16,793 nucleotides of DNA from Neisseriaceae bacterium (GTDB lineage: Bacteria > Pseudomonadota > Gammaproteobacteria > Burkholderiales > UBA11063), in the NCBI GenBank assembly GCA_947441745.1, contig CANEUJ010000021.1, positions 1 through 16,793 on the forward strand, given 5' to 3'. Under the pieces are notes generated by a model. The model was not told where the DNA came from, searched no databases, and saw only the letters and a program-made list of their open reading frames with translations. Shown here piece by piece: positions 16,001 to 16,793 of the stretch (positions are counted from its first letter, which is position 1; each line of letters opens with the position of its first letter). A program made the translations under genes and the position numbers.

Positions 16001-16185
16001 TTGGGACGCTACCACTAGCATTTGCAACAGGAGCTGGTGCAAATGCCCAACATTCAGTTGGTATGGGTATTATTGGCGGTATTTTGGGTTCGGTGTTTTT
16101 ATCAAGTTTGCTAACCCCTGCGTTTTTTGTGATGATTATGCGAAATTATAAGCATAAGGTAGATAAAATAGTATACGATAATTAA
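13015..16185 (+). CDS. RND multidrug efflux pump, HAE1/AcrB family
   Basis: This 1056-residue protein is full length for the family (AcrB has 1049). The first membrane helix (about 10-28) is followed by LPVSQFPDISPPSIQINASYPGA-type porter sequence. The proton-relay aspartates are D416 and D417 in GIVVDDAIVIVEN, and the relay lysine of the second half is K953 in LSAKNIILLVEF. It should work as a proton-driven trimer in the inner membrane that, with a periplasmic adaptor and an outer membrane channel, exports drugs or other amphiphiles. No adaptor gene lies upstream, where it is normally found; the start is only 20 nt after hflC, with a weak ribosome binding site. A second pump gene follows after 43 nt. 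The substrate cannot be inferred. Confidence 0.95.
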   Translation: MDLKALLRRPILATVISLIITLCGTVALFNLPVSQFPDISPPSIQINASYPGANAETAARVVAAQIENQLNGVSGLTYMATSTSSIGNVNITLTYDVGTDLNYAINEVLNRLYAAMPLLPSVVQRMGVTARKSSPDMLLLASFYADPYLDPKFVSNYLQRTVQNDLLLLPSVGTVNILGSGSYAIRIWLDPNKMQRYGITVNDLQNVIKDQNVETFIGRSNGSPGSKGNNLVLNLKGNEMYSTPEQFAKMVILNNNAQRVLVKDIARVELGSISYTTVAEVNFRDKKNKFNHYPCNVMQIFLQPGANQLAAKKQIIDRLNQDAVSFPKGLSYRVTIDNSKFVSASVKNVQDTLLIAFALVGIIIFLFLQNWRASVIAICSIPVSIIGTMACLYVFNFSLNTLSLFAMVLAIGIVVDDAIVIVENIERLRNENPNLPLIKVVAMTLEEVFGAVLAIVLVLSVVFIPAMGLKGLSGNMYRQFAVTIACAVVLSGVCALTFTPAISTLILKNVVHKVKHNNWFDRGFEKVTDFYVRIATFFVRHTKLAFGLWILLFAMTIGLFKLVPTGFVPNEDQGLIFATINLPSSSSLNDTNIKVHGIIEKLTKNPAIDSVISVAGFDFLDSGNQKTYAASFFISLADWDKRHGKGSDADSIIKTLNILGMNNPGMSVRAFNQPTIRGLSTTGGVEFYLEDRVNGDTHKLQETGQALIEKLKKHKEVGMAFQTLDTNVMEISIVPDFAMATFYGVDINNLYSAIQTIYSNNNVNYAYIMQGLVWVIMQADYQFRTTVDNLRNVYVKGASTAASNHFGNSSMIPVASVVKVNNIRDAQVIQRFNGYMATKVTAMPSPGHSFGDVMKVIVTEVGSVPKAYNYDWFGTSYQLTLSQKTSAFAFVFSIIMIYLVLSALYEMWRLPLVVMMGIPFALFGAAVILFFTGKQNDLYFQISLLALLGLSAKNIILLVEFSLQYFRAGNSVEESAIYALKQRFRPIVMTSMCFIFGTLPLAFATGAGANAQHSVGMGIIGGILGSVFLSSLLTPAFFVMIMRNYKHKVDKIVYDN

Positions 16186-16228
16186 AGTTATGAATCATAA
16201 TTTAAGTCTATTAGTTGAAAGATAATAA

Positions 16229-16793
16229 ATGTTTCGATATTTTATAAATAATCCAGTTTTTTCTTCAGTAATTTCTATAATTATTGTATTGTGCGGTCTT
16301 GTTGCAATTTTTAGTTTGCCACTTGCAGAGTATCCAAATATTGCACCACCAACTATTACTATTAGTGCACATTATCCTGGTGCTAATGCAGAGGTTATTC
16401 AAAAAACCGTAGCCTCTCCAATTGAAGATCAAATTAATGGCTCCAACAAGATGATTTATATGAATTCAGTTATGTCAAGTAATGGAGACTATAATCTAGT
16501 AATAACTTTTGCTACAGGCACTAATCTAAATGCAGTTATAGGAGATGTTCTAAATCGCCTAAATACAGCATTACCAATGGTGCCTCCCATAGTGCAAAAC
16601 CTCGGTGTAACAATGCGTAAAAGCTCTCAAAATGCTCTAATGTCAATATCGATGCAAAGTGATGGACGTCAAGATATGGTATATCTAAGTAACTATACTT
16701 ATCGTGCGATATATACAGAATTATCTAGGGTTAAAGGCGTTGGTGATGTTGAAATGGCTGGTGCCCGCACATATTCTATGAGAGTATGGTTAA
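16229..16793 (+). CDS. Second RND efflux pump, HAE1/AcrB family (3' end outside window)
   Basis: An open frame starts with MFRYFINNPVFSSVISIII (a first membrane helix) and runs without a stop to the window edge, giving 188 codons. It shows standard HAE1 N-terminal features: LPLAEYPNIAPPTITISAHYPGA and IEDQINGSNKMIYM, then GTNLNAVIGDVLNRLNTALP and RKSSQNALM. It is clearly related to the preceding pump (shared YPGANAE and VTxRKSS blocks) but far from identical, so the two are old paralogues rather than a recent duplication. Adjacent RND permease genes occur in MdtB/MdtC and MuxB/MuxC systems, where two different subunits make a mixed trimer. Only a weak Shine-Dalgarno is visible before ATG 16229. 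Confidence 0.93.
   Translation, partial: MFRYFINNPVFSSVISIIIVLCGLVAIFSLPLAEYPNIAPPTITISAHYPGANAEVIQKTVASPIEDQINGSNKMIYMNSVMSSNGDYNLVITFATGTNLNAVIGDVLNRLNTALPMVPPIVQNLGVTMRKSSQNALMSISMQSDGRQDMVYLSNYTYRAIYTELSRVKGVGDVEMAGARTYSMRVWL

Overview
The window comes from an AT-rich proteobacterium. The run der-hfq-hflX-hflK-hflC is the order I associate with Betaproteobacteria; in most Gammaproteobacteria miaA, not der, precedes hfq. The low GC is unusual for that class, so a low-GC Neisseriales-type organism would fit. No 16S or marker tree is available here, so this is inference.

The left part (1-6760) looks accessory. A membrane-anchored KAP-family P-loop NTPase (22-2274) is followed after 9 nt by a small GIY-YIG nuclease (2284-2574). 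A gene-free stretch (2575-3058) then holds one copy of a repeated element, a long imperfect palindrome and a cloverleaf-like inverted-repeat cluster. Two GT-B fold glycosyltransferases of the GT4 type follow (3059-4318 and 4613-5743), probably for a surface polysaccharide. A BrnT/BrnA toxin-antitoxin pair lies on the minus strand (5907-6486) behind a consensus-like promoter with a possible operator. Four copies (A-D) of one short non-coding element lie in the gaps between these genes, all in the same orientation. They have terminal inverted repeats, a 20-bp palindrome reminiscent of neisserial dRS3, and possible TA flanks. These elements form the ends of both glycosyltransferase genes and bracket the toxin-antitoxin module.

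The right part (6760-16793) is a tightly packed plus-strand cluster: yebC, hslO (Hsp33), der, hfq, hflX, hflK, hflC, then two successive RND/HAE1 efflux pump genes, the second cut by the window edge. Spacings of about -20 to +43 nt suggest one transcription unit or several nested ones. The shared theme is translation and ribosome quality control (YebC, Der, HflX, Hfq), protein quality control (Hsp33, HflKC with FtsH) and envelope export (RND pumps).

The most notable points are the mosaic element family and its effect on gene ends, a divergent Hfq that lacks the rim arginine patch, an hflX frame that starts upstream without an ATG/GTG/TTG codon, shortened and divergent HflC/HflK C-terminal regions, and the KAP NTPase/GIY-YIG pair as a possible defence locus.
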